In this document: piece after piece, positions 1 to 5,872 of the stretch
Numbering within the stretch: position 1 is the first letter of the stretch
Layout: each line of letters starts with the position of its first letter
NCBI GenBank assembly: GCA_900552145.1
Contig: URYW01000048.1
Coordinates: forward strand, 1 to 13,746
Direction: 5' to 3'
Length of the DNA: 13,746 bases
Source: an uncultured Collinsella sp.
Lineage (GTDB): Bacteria; Actinomycetota; Coriobacteriia; Coriobacteriales; Coriobacteriaceae
The notes under the pieces: model-generated
Seen by the model: the letters and a program-made list of their open reading frames with translations, nothing else
Told to the model about the DNA's origin: nothing
Database searches by the model: none
Position numbers and translations under genes: made by a program

Positions 1-734
1 GACGCCGGATCCATGGCGTACATGAAGTCGACACCGGGCTTAAAGCCGGCCTTCTCGACGGCCTTGGTAATGTACTCGAACGGCTCGGCTTTGGTCTTGA
101 GGTTGGGCGCGAAACCGCCCTCGTCGCCCACGCCGCCGCCCAGGCCGGCCTCGTGCAGCACGCCCTTGAGGGTGTGGTAGACCTCGGCGCACCAGCGCAG
201 GCCCTCGGCAAAGCTCGGGGCGCCCACCGGCATGATCATGAACTCCTGGAAGTCAACGTTGTTGTCGGCATGCACGCCACCGTTGAGGATGTTCATCATG
301 GGCGTAGGCAGCAGGTGAGCGTTGACGCCGCCCAGGTACTGGTACAGCGACAGGCCCGCAGACTCGGCTGCGGCGCGGGCAACGGCCAGCGACACGCCCA
401 GGATGGCGTTGGCGCCGAGCTTGGTCTTGTTGGGCGTACCGTCCGCGGCGATTAGCGCGGCGTCGACGGCGCGCTGATCGAAGGCGTCGAGGCCCACGAC
501 GGCATCGGCGCACTCGTTGTTGACGTGCTCGACGGCCTGCGAGACACCCTTGCCCAGATAGCGGCCCTTGTCGCCGTCGCGCAGCTCACATGCCTCAAAG
601 GCGCCGGTCGAAGCGCCCGAAGGCACCATCGCGCGACCGAAGCTGCCGTCCTCGAGCACGACCTCGACCTCGACGGTGGGGTTGCCGCGGCTGTCGAGCA
701 CCTCGCGACCGTAGACATCCAAAATATCGCTCAT
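1..734 (-). CDS. eno: Enolase, N-terminal part (cut by left window edge)
   Basis: Enolase interconverts 2-phosphoglycerate and phosphoenolpyruvate in glycolysis, in the cytoplasm. The visible 244 residues are the N-terminal part of a protein normally about 430 residues long; the rest lies off the left edge, so this is a boundary cut and not a truncation. Seen: the opening MSDILDVYGREVLDSRGNPT, the catalytic loop SGASTG at about 40-44, GGVHADN with His155, FQEF with Glu164, GDEGGFAP with Glu205 (the general-acid region) and MYAMD with Asp242, which matches the first metal-binding aspartate. The ATG at 734 has a GAGGGAGA ribosome site just upstream. The gene stands apart from mazG: the mazG terminator and about 135 bp lie between, so it should have its own promoter. 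Identification is secure by family motifs. Confidence 0.98.
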   Translation of the reverse strand, partial: MSDILDVYGREVLDSRGNPTVEVEVVLEDGSFGRAMVPSGASTGAFEACELRDGDKGRYLGKGVSQAVEHVNNECADAVVGLDAFDQRAVDAALIAADGTPNKTKLGANAILGVSLAVARAAAESAGLSLYQYLGGVNAHLLPTPMMNILNGGVHADNNVDFQEFMIMPVGAPSFAEGLRWCAEVYHTLKGVLHEAGLGGGVGDEGGFAPNLKTKAEPFEYITKAVEKAGFKPGVDFMYAMDPA

Positions 735-810
735 GTTGTCTCCCTCTCACTTGGAAACGGGTTGAATGCTTGGCGACGCGGCTTGCACGCTGCAGCGGCG
801 CGCAGGTTCA

Positions 811-863
811 TAAGTTAGCCATGTCGCACTTTTTTATTATGCCCTAAGTTAGCCAAGGGATAC
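811..863 (-). promoter_or_regulatory. Candidate eno promoter with a repeated 10-bp operator-like motif
   Basis: Read on the minus strand, CATAAT (836-841) is a good -10 candidate; the best -35 partner at 16 bp spacing, GTATCC (858-863), is weak. The 10-mer TAAGTTAGCC (plus-strand spelling) occurs twice, at 845-854 and 811-820, exactly 34 bp apart. One copy would lie in the -35/-10 spacer and the other just downstream of the predicted transcription start, an arrangement typical of a repressor with two operators. The 10-mer resembles one half of the DtxR/IdeR-type iron box, but no complete palindrome is present. Promoter position and regulator are inference; the repeat itself is seen. Confidence 0.35.
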
Positions 864-870
864 ACTCTTT

Positions 871-916
871 TTAAAAAATAATGGGAGCGATGGGACAAGT
901 CCGTCCCGTCGCTCCC
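871..916 (-). terminator. Rho-independent terminator after mazG
   Basis: A 14-bp stem (883-896 with 903-916) with a 6-nt loop begins 7 bases after the mazG stop codon. On the minus strand it is followed by ATTATTTTTTAA (871-882), a clear U-tract. The stem has one imperfect pair (891/908), which is A/C on the minus strand. Position, stem strength and T-run fit a terminator for the larC2-yfcE-mazG group. Confidence 0.85.
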
Positions 917-922
917 GCGGTA

Positions 923-1783
923 TTACTCCCCTGCCTTTGCGGCATCCCACAGGTCATTGAGACCGTGGGTCGAAAGCTCAGCCAGATCAACGTGGGCGTC
1001 GGCCGCCATCCGCTCCATCGCAGCCCACCGACGGCGGAACTTTGCCGTGCTGGCACGCAAGGCGCTCTCGGCGTCGATACCCTCTTTGCGTGCGACGTTG
1101 ACCAAGGCAAAGAGTAGGTCGCCAAACTCCATCTCGCGCTCGGGCGTTCCGGGGGCCTCGGCCTCAAACTCGGCACGCTCCTCGGCCACCTCATCCCACA
1201 CATCTTGGACGGTCTCCCATTCAAAGCCCACGGCCGCCGCCTTGCGCGACACCTTTTGCGCCTGCATCAGCGCCGGCAGGTGCGTGGGCACGCCGTCGAG
1301 CAGTCCCTCGGGCGCAGCCTCGCCTGCCGCCACGGCTTGGTCCTTGGCGGCCTTCTCGGCAAGCTTAACCTCGTCCCAAATCTTGAGCACCTCGTCAGAG
1401 TTGTCGGCATCCACATCGCCAAACACGTGCGGATGACGGCGAATGAGCTTGGCGTCGATATCGTGCGCCACGTCGGCCAGCGAAAACTCGCCGGCATCCG
1501 CCGCAATCTGCGCATGCAGTACGACCTGCATGAGCACGTCACCCAGCTCCTCGCGCAGGTGCACCGCATCATCGGCCTCAATGCAGTCGAGCGCCTCGTA
1601 GGCCTCCTCGATCATATTTTTGCCAATGCTGCGGTGCGTCTGCTCGCGGTCCCACGGGCAGCCGTCGGGCTGACGCAGGCGCCAGATGGTCTGCACCAGA
1701 TGCTGCAGCTCGGCGGACGCATCGACCAACGTCGACGGGTCACGCGAACCCTCGGCATTTTGCTGATCCATATGCTCGGCCAT
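923..1783 (-). CDS. mazG: MazG nucleoside triphosphate pyrophosphohydrolase
   Basis: MazG hydrolyses NTPs or dNTPs to the monophosphate and pyrophosphate; roles proposed for the family are pool cleaning and tempering of the stringent response. The 286-residue protein shows the two-repeat layout of full-length MazG. The first repeat contains LRQPDGCPWDREQTH (36-50), EEAYE with Glu59, Glu60 and Glu63, and REELGD with Glu78, Glu79 and Asp82. The second contains VGFEWE (185-190), EVAEERAE (about 198-205) and MEFGDLL with Glu219 and Asp222. These acidic pairs are the Mg-binding signature. The ATG at 1783 was chosen because GGAGGAGG lies just upstream; 36 further in-frame residues exist upstream but only shadow the preceding gene. 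Its start lies 2 bases after the yfcE-like stop, so the two are probably translationally coupled. A terminator follows directly. Confidence 0.95.
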   Translation of the reverse strand: MAEHMDQQNAEGSRDPSTLVDASAELQHLVQTIWRLRQPDGCPWDREQTHRSIGKNMIEEAYEALDCIEADDAVHLREELGDVLMQVVLHAQIAADAGEFSLADVAHDIDAKLIRRHPHVFGDVDADNSDEVLKIWDEVKLAEKAAKDQAVAAGEAAPEGLLDGVPTHLPALMQAQKVSRKAAAVGFEWETVQDVWDEVAEERAEFEAEAPGTPEREMEFGDLLFALVNVARKEGIDAESALRASTAKFRRRWAAMERMAADAHVDLAELSTHGLNDLWDAAKAGE

Positions 1784-1785
1784 GG

Positions 1786-2334
1786 CTACTCCTCCTCCAT
1801 GACCACGTGGCGGAACGCGCCGCCCTCGTAGATGCCGTAGCTGTGCGTGCCGTCCTTGGGGATGCTCACGCTGCCGGGATTGAAGAGCCACAGACCAGGA
1901 TGCTCCTCGCTCGCCTCGTTGACCTTGATGTGCGTGTGACCGTAGACGAGCGCGGAACCCTCGGGCAGCGCGGGCGCGTGGTCAACGCTGTTATGCATGC
2001 CGGCGCCAAAGACGTGGCCGTGCGTCAGGAACAGTTCGCGGCCGGTCTCGTCGAACAACGTGGCGTAGTCCGCCATGACGGGGAAGTCGAGGACCATCTG
2101 GTCGACCTCGGCGTCGCAGTTGCCGCGGACGGCGATGATGCGGTCGGCCAGGGCATTGAGCAGCGGAATCACGCGCTTGGGAGCGTAGTCGCGCGGCAGG
2201 TCGTTGCGCGGGCCGTGGTAGAGCAGGTCGCCCAGCAGAACGATGCGGTCGGGTTGCTCGGATTCGATGGCGGCGACCAGGCGCTCGGTCCAGTATGCCG
2301 AGCCGTGGATGTCGGAGGCGATGAGGTATTTCAT
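1786..2334 (-). CDS. yfcE: YfcE-like metallophosphoesterase (phosphodiesterase)
   Basis: A 182-residue calcineurin-like metallophosphoesterase of the YfcE/MJ0936 type. E. coli YfcE is a Mn-dependent phosphodiesterase on artificial substrates with no settled physiological substrate, so the exact reaction here is unknown. The complete metal-ligand set is seen: SDIHG (Asp8, His10), LGDLLYHGPR (Asp36), RGNCD (Asn72), THGH (His105, His107) and YGHTH (His133, His135), then FNPGSVSIP near the end. Length is normal for the family. There is no signal peptide or membrane segment, so it should be cytoplasmic. The ATG at 2334 is preceded by AAAGGAC. It sits 72 bp after the LarC2-like gene and 2 bp before mazG, suggesting one transcript. 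Family assignment is firm; symbol use is by similarity. Confidence 0.93.
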   Translation of the reverse strand: MKYLIASDIHGSAYWTERLVAAIESEQPDRIVLLGDLLYHGPRNDLPRDYAPKRVIPLLNALADRIIAVRGNCDAEVDQMVLDFPVMADYATLFDETGRELFLTHGHVFGAGMHNSVDHAPALPEGSALVYGHTHIKVNEASEEHPGLWLFNPGSVSIPKDGTHSYGIYEGGAFRHVVMEEE

Positions 2335-2406
2335 GGGGAGTCCTTTCGAAGTGGGGTTGATGGGGGTTGAATACAGGGTCCGCGGATGTGGAGCCCATCT
2401 ACCGTG

Positions 2407-2892
2407 TTACTCGAATCGCAGCGCCGCGCTCTGAGCCGCCTGCATCACGCGTTGGAGCGGCACGCCATGTTCACGGGCAAGACAGGCGCAATCCTCGTAC
2501 TCGGGCGCGGCGCGCTCGCTGCCGTCGGGCAGGGGCGCCACCTTAACGGATACCTCGCCCCAAGGCGTTGTCACCTGCTCGAATCGGCGCGGCAGGCAAA
2601 CGCGTTCCATCACCTGGCGACGAATGCCGTTGGTCGTGGTCTCCAAAAAGATAATCGTCTGCAAGCGCTCAATATCCTCGTGCGAGCAGATCACCTGCAG
2701 CTGCCATCCGGGGCGGCCCTTTTTGCAGTAAAGTGGCAACCAATGCACCTCGCGGGCGCCGGCCTTGCGCAGGCAATCGGCAGCGTAGGCAAGCACCTCG
2801 GGCGACGCGTCATCGATGTCGCACTCCAGCTTGACGATAGTTTCGGGCGCATCGGTCTCGCGAGACAGCGGGGATGTGCTAGCGCATTGCAT
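2407..2892 (-). CDS. LarC2-like protein (C-terminal domain of nickel-pincer cofactor enzyme LarC, stand-alone)
   Basis: The 161-residue product resembles the C-terminal half of LarC (DUF111 family). LarC is the CTP-dependent enzyme that inserts nickel in synthesis of the nickel-pincer nucleotide cofactor of lactate racemase. Seen: LECDIDDASPEVLAY (22-36), LPLYCKKGRPG (52-62), FLETTTNGIR (82-91), TPWGEVSVK (109-117) and APEYEDC (129-135), all typical of LarC2. Whole LarC is about 400 residues; the LarC1 half is missing and no reading frame upstream within the window encodes it. In Lactobacillus, larC1 and larC2 are separate frames joined by frameshifting, but nothing of that kind is visible here. 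The ATG at 2892 has an AAAGGA site about 10 bases upstream; an alternative GTG at 2931 lacks one. No other lar gene is nearby, so its present role is open. Confidence 0.8.
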   Translation of the reverse strand: MQCASTSPLSRETDAPETIVKLECDIDDASPEVLAYAADCLRKAGAREVHWLPLYCKKGRPGWQLQVICSHEDIERLQTIIFLETTTNGIRRQVMERVCLPRRFEQVTTPWGEVSVKVAPLPDGSERAAPEYEDCACLAREHGVPLQRVMQAAQSAALRFE

Positions 2893-3030
2893 ACGGTCTG
2901 GATCCTTTCCGCACGGGCTCGTTTTGTTCACTCAAACGCTAGCACATCGCGGGCGACGCGGATGTGACGGCGCGTGATGAGCGCGATTTTCCTTGTCGGC
3001 AAGAAACCGACACTCCACCGCCTCAGCCAA

Positions 3031-3091
3031 ACATGTACATCAGCCTCCAAACATGTCATTATTTGCAGCTTTTGAAGGCTGATGTACACGT
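3031..3091. repeat. 20-bp inverted repeat in the divergent intergenic region
   Basis: The arms 3031-3050 and 3072-3091 are complementary at 18 of 20 positions and enclose a 21-nt spacer. The shared core is GTACATCAGCC. Both imperfect positions are A/C on the plus strand but G/U on the minus strand, so an RNA read in the larC2 direction would pair along all 20 positions. Part of the left arm belongs to a 10-bp direct repeat with 20-bp period (CCAAACATGT). It could be a 5'-leader RNA structure, a regulator site or a dispersed palindromic repeat; nothing here decides among them. Confidence 0.7.
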
Positions 3092-3175
3092 ATTGGAGCA
3101 AGCGAGGCCGCGCCGCGCAGCCTTTCCAATCGATTTCGAGCTCCGGCGTGCGCGGCGTGTTGAGAGCTGCAACAT

Positions 3176-3181
3176 TACAAT
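3176..3181 (+). promoter_or_regulatory. Possible -10 element of the PHP phosphatase gene
   Basis: TACAAT at 3176-3181 fits a -10 hexamer and lies 32 bp upstream of the ATG at 3214, leaving room for a short leader with the AAAGGAG site (3202-3208). No good -35 is found at 16-18 bp; TTGAGA (3160-3165) is only 10 bp away. Weak assignment. Confidence 0.3.
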
Positions 3182-3213
3182 GGAGCGGATTCGCCAAATG
3201 CAAAGGAGTCGCC

Positions 3214-4125
3214 ATGCCCGCATGCCCGCTGGTCGATTGCCACACCCACACCTCGTTTTCGGACGGACATGCCTCGTTTGAGGACAACGTTCGCGCCGCT
3301 GCTGCGGCCGGCTGCCGCGTCATGGTCTCGACCGATCACCTCACCCTGCCCGCCAGCATGGACGCCAACTGCGAAGTACAGGTTGTCGAGGGTGACCTGA
3401 CGGCACACCGTCTGGCCTTTGAGGACGCCCGCAAACTCGCCGCGCAGATTGCGCCGGAGCTCACCTTTATCTACGGTTTTGAATGCGATTGGTACGAGGG
3501 TTGCGAGCCCTTGGTAGAGCGCTGGTCCCAGGGCGCCGTCGTACGCCTTGGCAGCGTGCATTGGATTGGCAACCCAGGCGATATCATGGCCGGTGCCGCG
3601 GGTACGGCGGGACCGGAAAACGTCGCTCGCCCCGATACACCCGATTCCCTTTGCGGTTGGATCGACGACGACACCGACCTTCACGTTTGGGAAAACCTGG
3701 GCGTGCGCGGCGTGTGGGAGCGCTATGTCGATGATTGGTGCCGCGCCTGCGAAAGCTCGCTCAGCTTTGATGTGATGGCTCACCCCGACCTGGTCATGCG
3801 CTTTTCGAAGGAAGGCTTTGCGCCCGATTTTGACCCCGCGCCGTTTTGGGGGCAGATGGCCGAGTGCGCTCACGACACGGGTCGCCGTGTCGAGGTCTCG
3901 ACCGCCGCGCCGCGCAAGGGCCTCGACGACTATTACCCCTCGACGGGGCTGTTGCGTTGCTTCGCCCACGCCGAGGTACCCATCACCTTTGGCTCGGACG
4001 CACACCGCGCCTGCGACATCTGCTGGAACATCCGCGAGGCCCAGGCCCACGCTTACGACTGCGGCTACCGAACCTTCGACATCCCCCACCCCAACGGCGA
4101 ATGGGAATCCACACCCCTCGACTAG
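3214..4125 (+). CDS. hisK: PHP-family histidinol-phosphatase
   Basis: The 303-residue protein belongs to the PHP metallophosphatase family, of which the HisK/HisJ type dephosphorylates L-histidinol phosphate, the step before HisD. Metal ligands are visible in order: DCHTHT (His10, His12), FSDG (Asp18), TDHLT (Asp41, His42), GFECDW (Glu90), GSVHWIG (His116), MAHPDL (His190) and GSDAHR (Asp262, His264). This is the complete trinuclear-site set. Length is slightly above the 260-280 residues usual in Bacillus and Lactococcus; the extra residues appear to lie in the 120-160 region. ATG 3214 was chosen for AAAGGAG 5 bases upstream; 44 in-frame residues further upstream lack family similarity. It is convergent with the his operon, whose hisB lacks a phosphatase domain, and so supplies the otherwise missing activity. 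Specificity is inferred from family and context. Confidence 0.88.
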   Translation: MPACPLVDCHTHTSFSDGHASFEDNVRAAAAAGCRVMVSTDHLTLPASMDANCEVQVVEGDLTAHRLAFEDARKLAAQIAPELTFIYGFECDWYEGCEPLVERWSQGAVVRLGSVHWIGNPGDIMAGAAGTAGPENVARPDTPDSLCGWIDDDTDLHVWENLGVRGVWERYVDDWCRACESSLSFDVMAHPDLVMRFSKEGFAPDFDPAPFWGQMAECAHDTGRRVEVSTAAPRKGLDDYYPSTGLLRCFAHAEVPITFGSDAHRACDICWNIREAQAHAYDCGYRTFDIPHPNGEWESTPLD

Positions 4126-4137
4126 CCATCCCTTCAT

Positions 4138-4206
4138 AAGTTGCGGTGGAATAGGGATTGTTTTGCCTGATGAAGCGCTTAAACAGTCCCTATTTCACCG
4201 CAACTT
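4138..4206. repeat. 26-bp-stem hairpin between convergent PHP phosphatase and hisE
   Basis: Arms 4138-4163 and 4181-4206 pair along all 26 positions (24 Watson-Crick and 2 G/U on the plus strand) around a 17-nt loop. The arms start with AAGTTGCGGTG and carry an ATAGGGA block. It begins 12 bp after the PHP phosphatase stop and ends 39 bp before the hisE stop on the other strand. No U-tract follows on either strand, so it is not a standard intrinsic terminator, though it could stop or protect both converging transcripts. Its size and perfection suggest a dispersed palindromic element. Confidence 0.8.
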
Positions 4207-4245
4207 CCATGACCCCGTTACATCAACAAAGACTGTCCCAAACGA

Positions 4246-4563
4246 CTAGTGGCGGCGGGCGTTGAGTTCGCCGGCTAGCTCGTCGAGGGTGATACCGTAG
4301 CGCTCGAGCGTCACGAGCAGGTGGTAGACCAGGTCGCCGGCCTCGTAGCGGATGTGATCGTGATCGTTATCCTTGCAGGCCATGATCACCTCGCTTGCCT
4401 CCTCGGCAAGCTTCTTGAGCAGCTCGTCCTCGACGTCAGTCAACAGACGAGCGGTGTAGCTCTCCTGCGGCGATACATCACGACGACCGTGAATCACCTC
4501 GGCCAGACCTGTCAGCGTCTCACCGATATTTCCATCCTGAACGCTTGCGGTGCGCACACCCAT
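4246..4563 (-). CDS. hisE: Phosphoribosyl-ATP pyrophosphatase HisE
   Basis: HisE removes pyrophosphate from phosphoribosyl-ATP to give phosphoribosyl-AMP, the second step of histidine synthesis. The 105-residue protein has the all-alpha MazG-like fold signature: KKLAEEASEVIMA with Glu54, Glu55 and Glu58, and RYEAGDLVYHLLV with Glu74 and Asp77 as Mg ligands. Length is normal for a stand-alone HisE. In many bacteria hisE is fused to hisI; here the two are separate genes with 45 bp between them. The ATG at 4563 is preceded by AAAGGA at 7 bases. It is the last gene of the his operon on this strand. Confidence 0.96.
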   Translation of the reverse strand: MGVRTASVQDGNIGETLTGLAEVIHGRRDVSPQESYTARLLTDVEDELLKKLAEEASEVIMACKDNDHDHIRYEAGDLVYHLLVTLERYGITLDELAGELNARRH

Positions 4564-4608
4564 AGTTCAATCCTTTCTGGTGGCCGAGCGTCTAATCGAG
4601 CGCCCGCC

Positions 4609-4938
4609 CTACGCGAGTTTCCTAAAGAAGCAGGTACGGTTGCCGGTATGGCAGGCCGGACCCGGCGAGTCGACCTTGACCAGCAGCGTATCGCTATCGC
4701 AGTCGGCCCAGAGCTCCTTGACCTCCTGCATATTGCCGCTCGTCGCGCCCTTGTTCCAGAGCTCTTGACGGCTACGGCTCCAAAACCACGTGGTACCGGT
4801 CTTGAGCGTCAGCCCCACCGACTCCTCGTTCATCCAAGCAACCATAAGCACCTCGCCGGTGTCATGCTGCTGAACCACACAAGGAATCAACCCGCGGGCG
4901 TCGTACGTAAGATCCGCCGCTTCTACTACCTCAGTCAT
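4609..4938 (-). CDS. hisI: Phosphoribosyl-AMP cyclohydrolase HisI
   Basis: HisI opens the adenine ring of phosphoribosyl-AMP to form ProFAR, the third step of the pathway. The 109-residue protein carries VAWMNEES (33-40), TLKTGTTWFWSRSR (44-57), LWNKGATSGN (60-69), the Mg-binding DCDSD with Asp79, Asp81 and Asp83, and the zinc cysteines Cys80, Cys96 and Cys103 in PACHTGNRTCF. Two adjacent ATGs exist at 4941 and 4938; 4938 is preferred because GGGAG lies 5 bases upstream of it and only 2 from the other. An in-frame ATG at 5013 would add 25 residues read from the palindromic spacer and has no family support. It follows hisF after an unusually long 148-bp gap. Confidence 0.95.
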   Translation of the reverse strand: MTEVVEAADLTYDARGLIPCVVQQHDTGEVLMVAWMNEESVGLTLKTGTTWFWSRSRQELWNKGATSGNMQEVKELWADCDSDTLLVKVDSPGPACHTGNRTCFFRKLA

Positions 4939-4982
4939 CATTTCTCCCAAGTCATAAACGAAACCCCACAGGTCGGCGAGGG

Positions 4983-5077
4983 TTGTCCAGGTGCCCGAGA
5001 TTCCGAGCGACAAGCCCGACGACGCGTACTTAAGTACGCGAGGAGGGTTGGAGCCGGAAGGTCGGGTGCCTGGGCAA
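4983..5077. repeat. Large imperfect palindrome between hisF and hisI
   Basis: The sequence folds back on itself over about 95 nt. Its centre is the perfect 18-bp palindrome CGCGTACTTAAGTACGCG (5023-5040). The outer arms 4983-4998 and 5062-5077 pair along 16 positions, three of them G/T on the plus strand; TTCCG (5001-5005) pairs with CGGAA (5055-5059), and part of 5011-5017 with 5045-5051. It fills most of the 148-bp hisF-hisI gap, in an operon whose other internal genes are mostly packed tightly. No U-tract follows. It may be an inserted dispersed repeat, or an mRNA stability or processing element. Confidence 0.8.
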
Positions 5078-5086
5078 GCCGCAGCA

Positions 5087-5869
5087 TTAGAAGTCCAACC
5101 TCACAGGAATACCTTGAGAGGCCATATACTCTTTGACTTCGCGAATGCTGAACGTCCCAAAGTGAAAGACGCTCGCCGCCAGTACGGCGTCGGCTTCGCC
5201 CTCGATCACACCCTCGGCGAAATGCTCGAGCGTGCCCACGCCGCCGCTTGCGATCACCGGAATCGGCACCGCGCGCGCCACGGCGCGGGTGAGCGCCAGG
5301 TCAAAGCCGGCCTTGGTGCCGTCGCGGTCCATACTGGTGAGCAGGATCTCGCCGGCGCCGCGACGAGCCGCCTCCTCGGCCCACGCCACCGCGTCGATAC
5401 CCGTGGCGTTGCGGCCGCCCGCCGTAAAGACCTCCCACTTATCGGCGCCCGGCTCCCCGGGCAGCCCCACGCGCTTGGCATCGATCGCCACGACCACGGC
5501 CTGGCTGCCAAACGCCGCGGCAGCCTGGCTAATCAACGACGGGTCGCGCACGGCCGCCGAGTTGAGCGACACCTTGTCGGCACCGGCGGCAACCATGGTG
5601 CGCATGCCTGCCAGGTCGCGAAAGCCGCCGCCCACGGTATAGGGAATGGCCAGCTCCTCGGCTGCATGCGCCGCCATCTCGATAGTCGTCGCACGGTTGT
5701 CGCTCGTGGCGGTAATGTCCAAGAAGACGACCTCGTCCGCACCCTCGCGGTCGTAGGCGCGTGCCAGCTCCACCGGGTCGCCCGCATCGCGCAAGCTCAC
5801 AAAGTTGACGCCCTTAACCACACGGCCGTCCTTGACGTCCAAGCAGGGAATCACGCGTTTGGTAAGCAT
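5087..5869 (-). CDS. hisF: Imidazole glycerol phosphate synthase cyclase subunit HisF
   Basis: HisF receives ammonia from HisH and converts PRFAR to imidazole glycerol phosphate and AICAR. The 260-residue (beta/alpha)8 barrel starts with TKRVIPCLDVKDGRVVKGV, carrying catalytic Asp11; VVAIDAKR holds Asp130, the second catalytic acid, at the same number as in Thermotoga HisF. Phosphate-binding loops are TVGGGFR (78-84) and the equivalent pair IASGGVG (207-212) and AASVFHFG (231-238). Length is typical. The ATG at 5869 lies 3 bases after the hisA stop, with its GGGGAGGAG site inside the end of hisA, so coupling to hisA is likely. It works as a complex with HisH, encoded two genes upstream. Confidence 0.98.
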   Translation of the reverse strand: MLTKRVIPCLDVKDGRVVKGVNFVSLRDAGDPVELARAYDREGADEVVFLDITATSDNRATTIEMAAHAAEELAIPYTVGGGFRDLAGMRTMVAAGADKVSLNSAAVRDPSLISQAAAAFGSQAVVVAIDAKRVGLPGEPGADKWEVFTAGGRNATGIDAVAWAEEAARRGAGEILLTSMDRDGTKAGFDLALTRAVARAVPIPVIASGGVGTLEHFAEGVIEGEADAVLAASVFHFGTFSIREVKEYMASQGIPVRLDF

Positions 5870-5872
5870 GAG

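Larger units (their letters stand above)
2893..3213. other. Divergent intergenic region, 321 bp
   Basis: This stretch lies between the divergently transcribed LarC2-like gene and the PHP phosphatase. No convincing gene is seen; the short open frames across it overlap each other and lack family motifs. It holds the 20-bp inverted repeat at 3031-3091, a direct repeat CCAAACATGT (3027-3036 and 3047-3056), a short hairpin around TGTCGG/CCGACA (2995-3013), and the 5' leaders of both flanking genes. Confidence 0.7.

Noticed and set aside
2928..3323. A 131-codon minus-strand frame tested as a missing LarC1 half joined by frameshift
   Set aside because: It has no LarC1-like motifs, overlaps the start of the PHP gene on the other strand, and no slippery sequence is seen at the junction.
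3175..4137. A 320-codon open frame on the minus strand opposite the PHP phosphatase
   Set aside because: The plus-strand gene has a full set of metal ligands and a good ribosome site; the minus frame has neither.
4246..4938. Split hisIE as a broken fusion gene
   Set aside because: Both genes are full length with their own ribosome sites, which is a normal arrangement in many bacteria.
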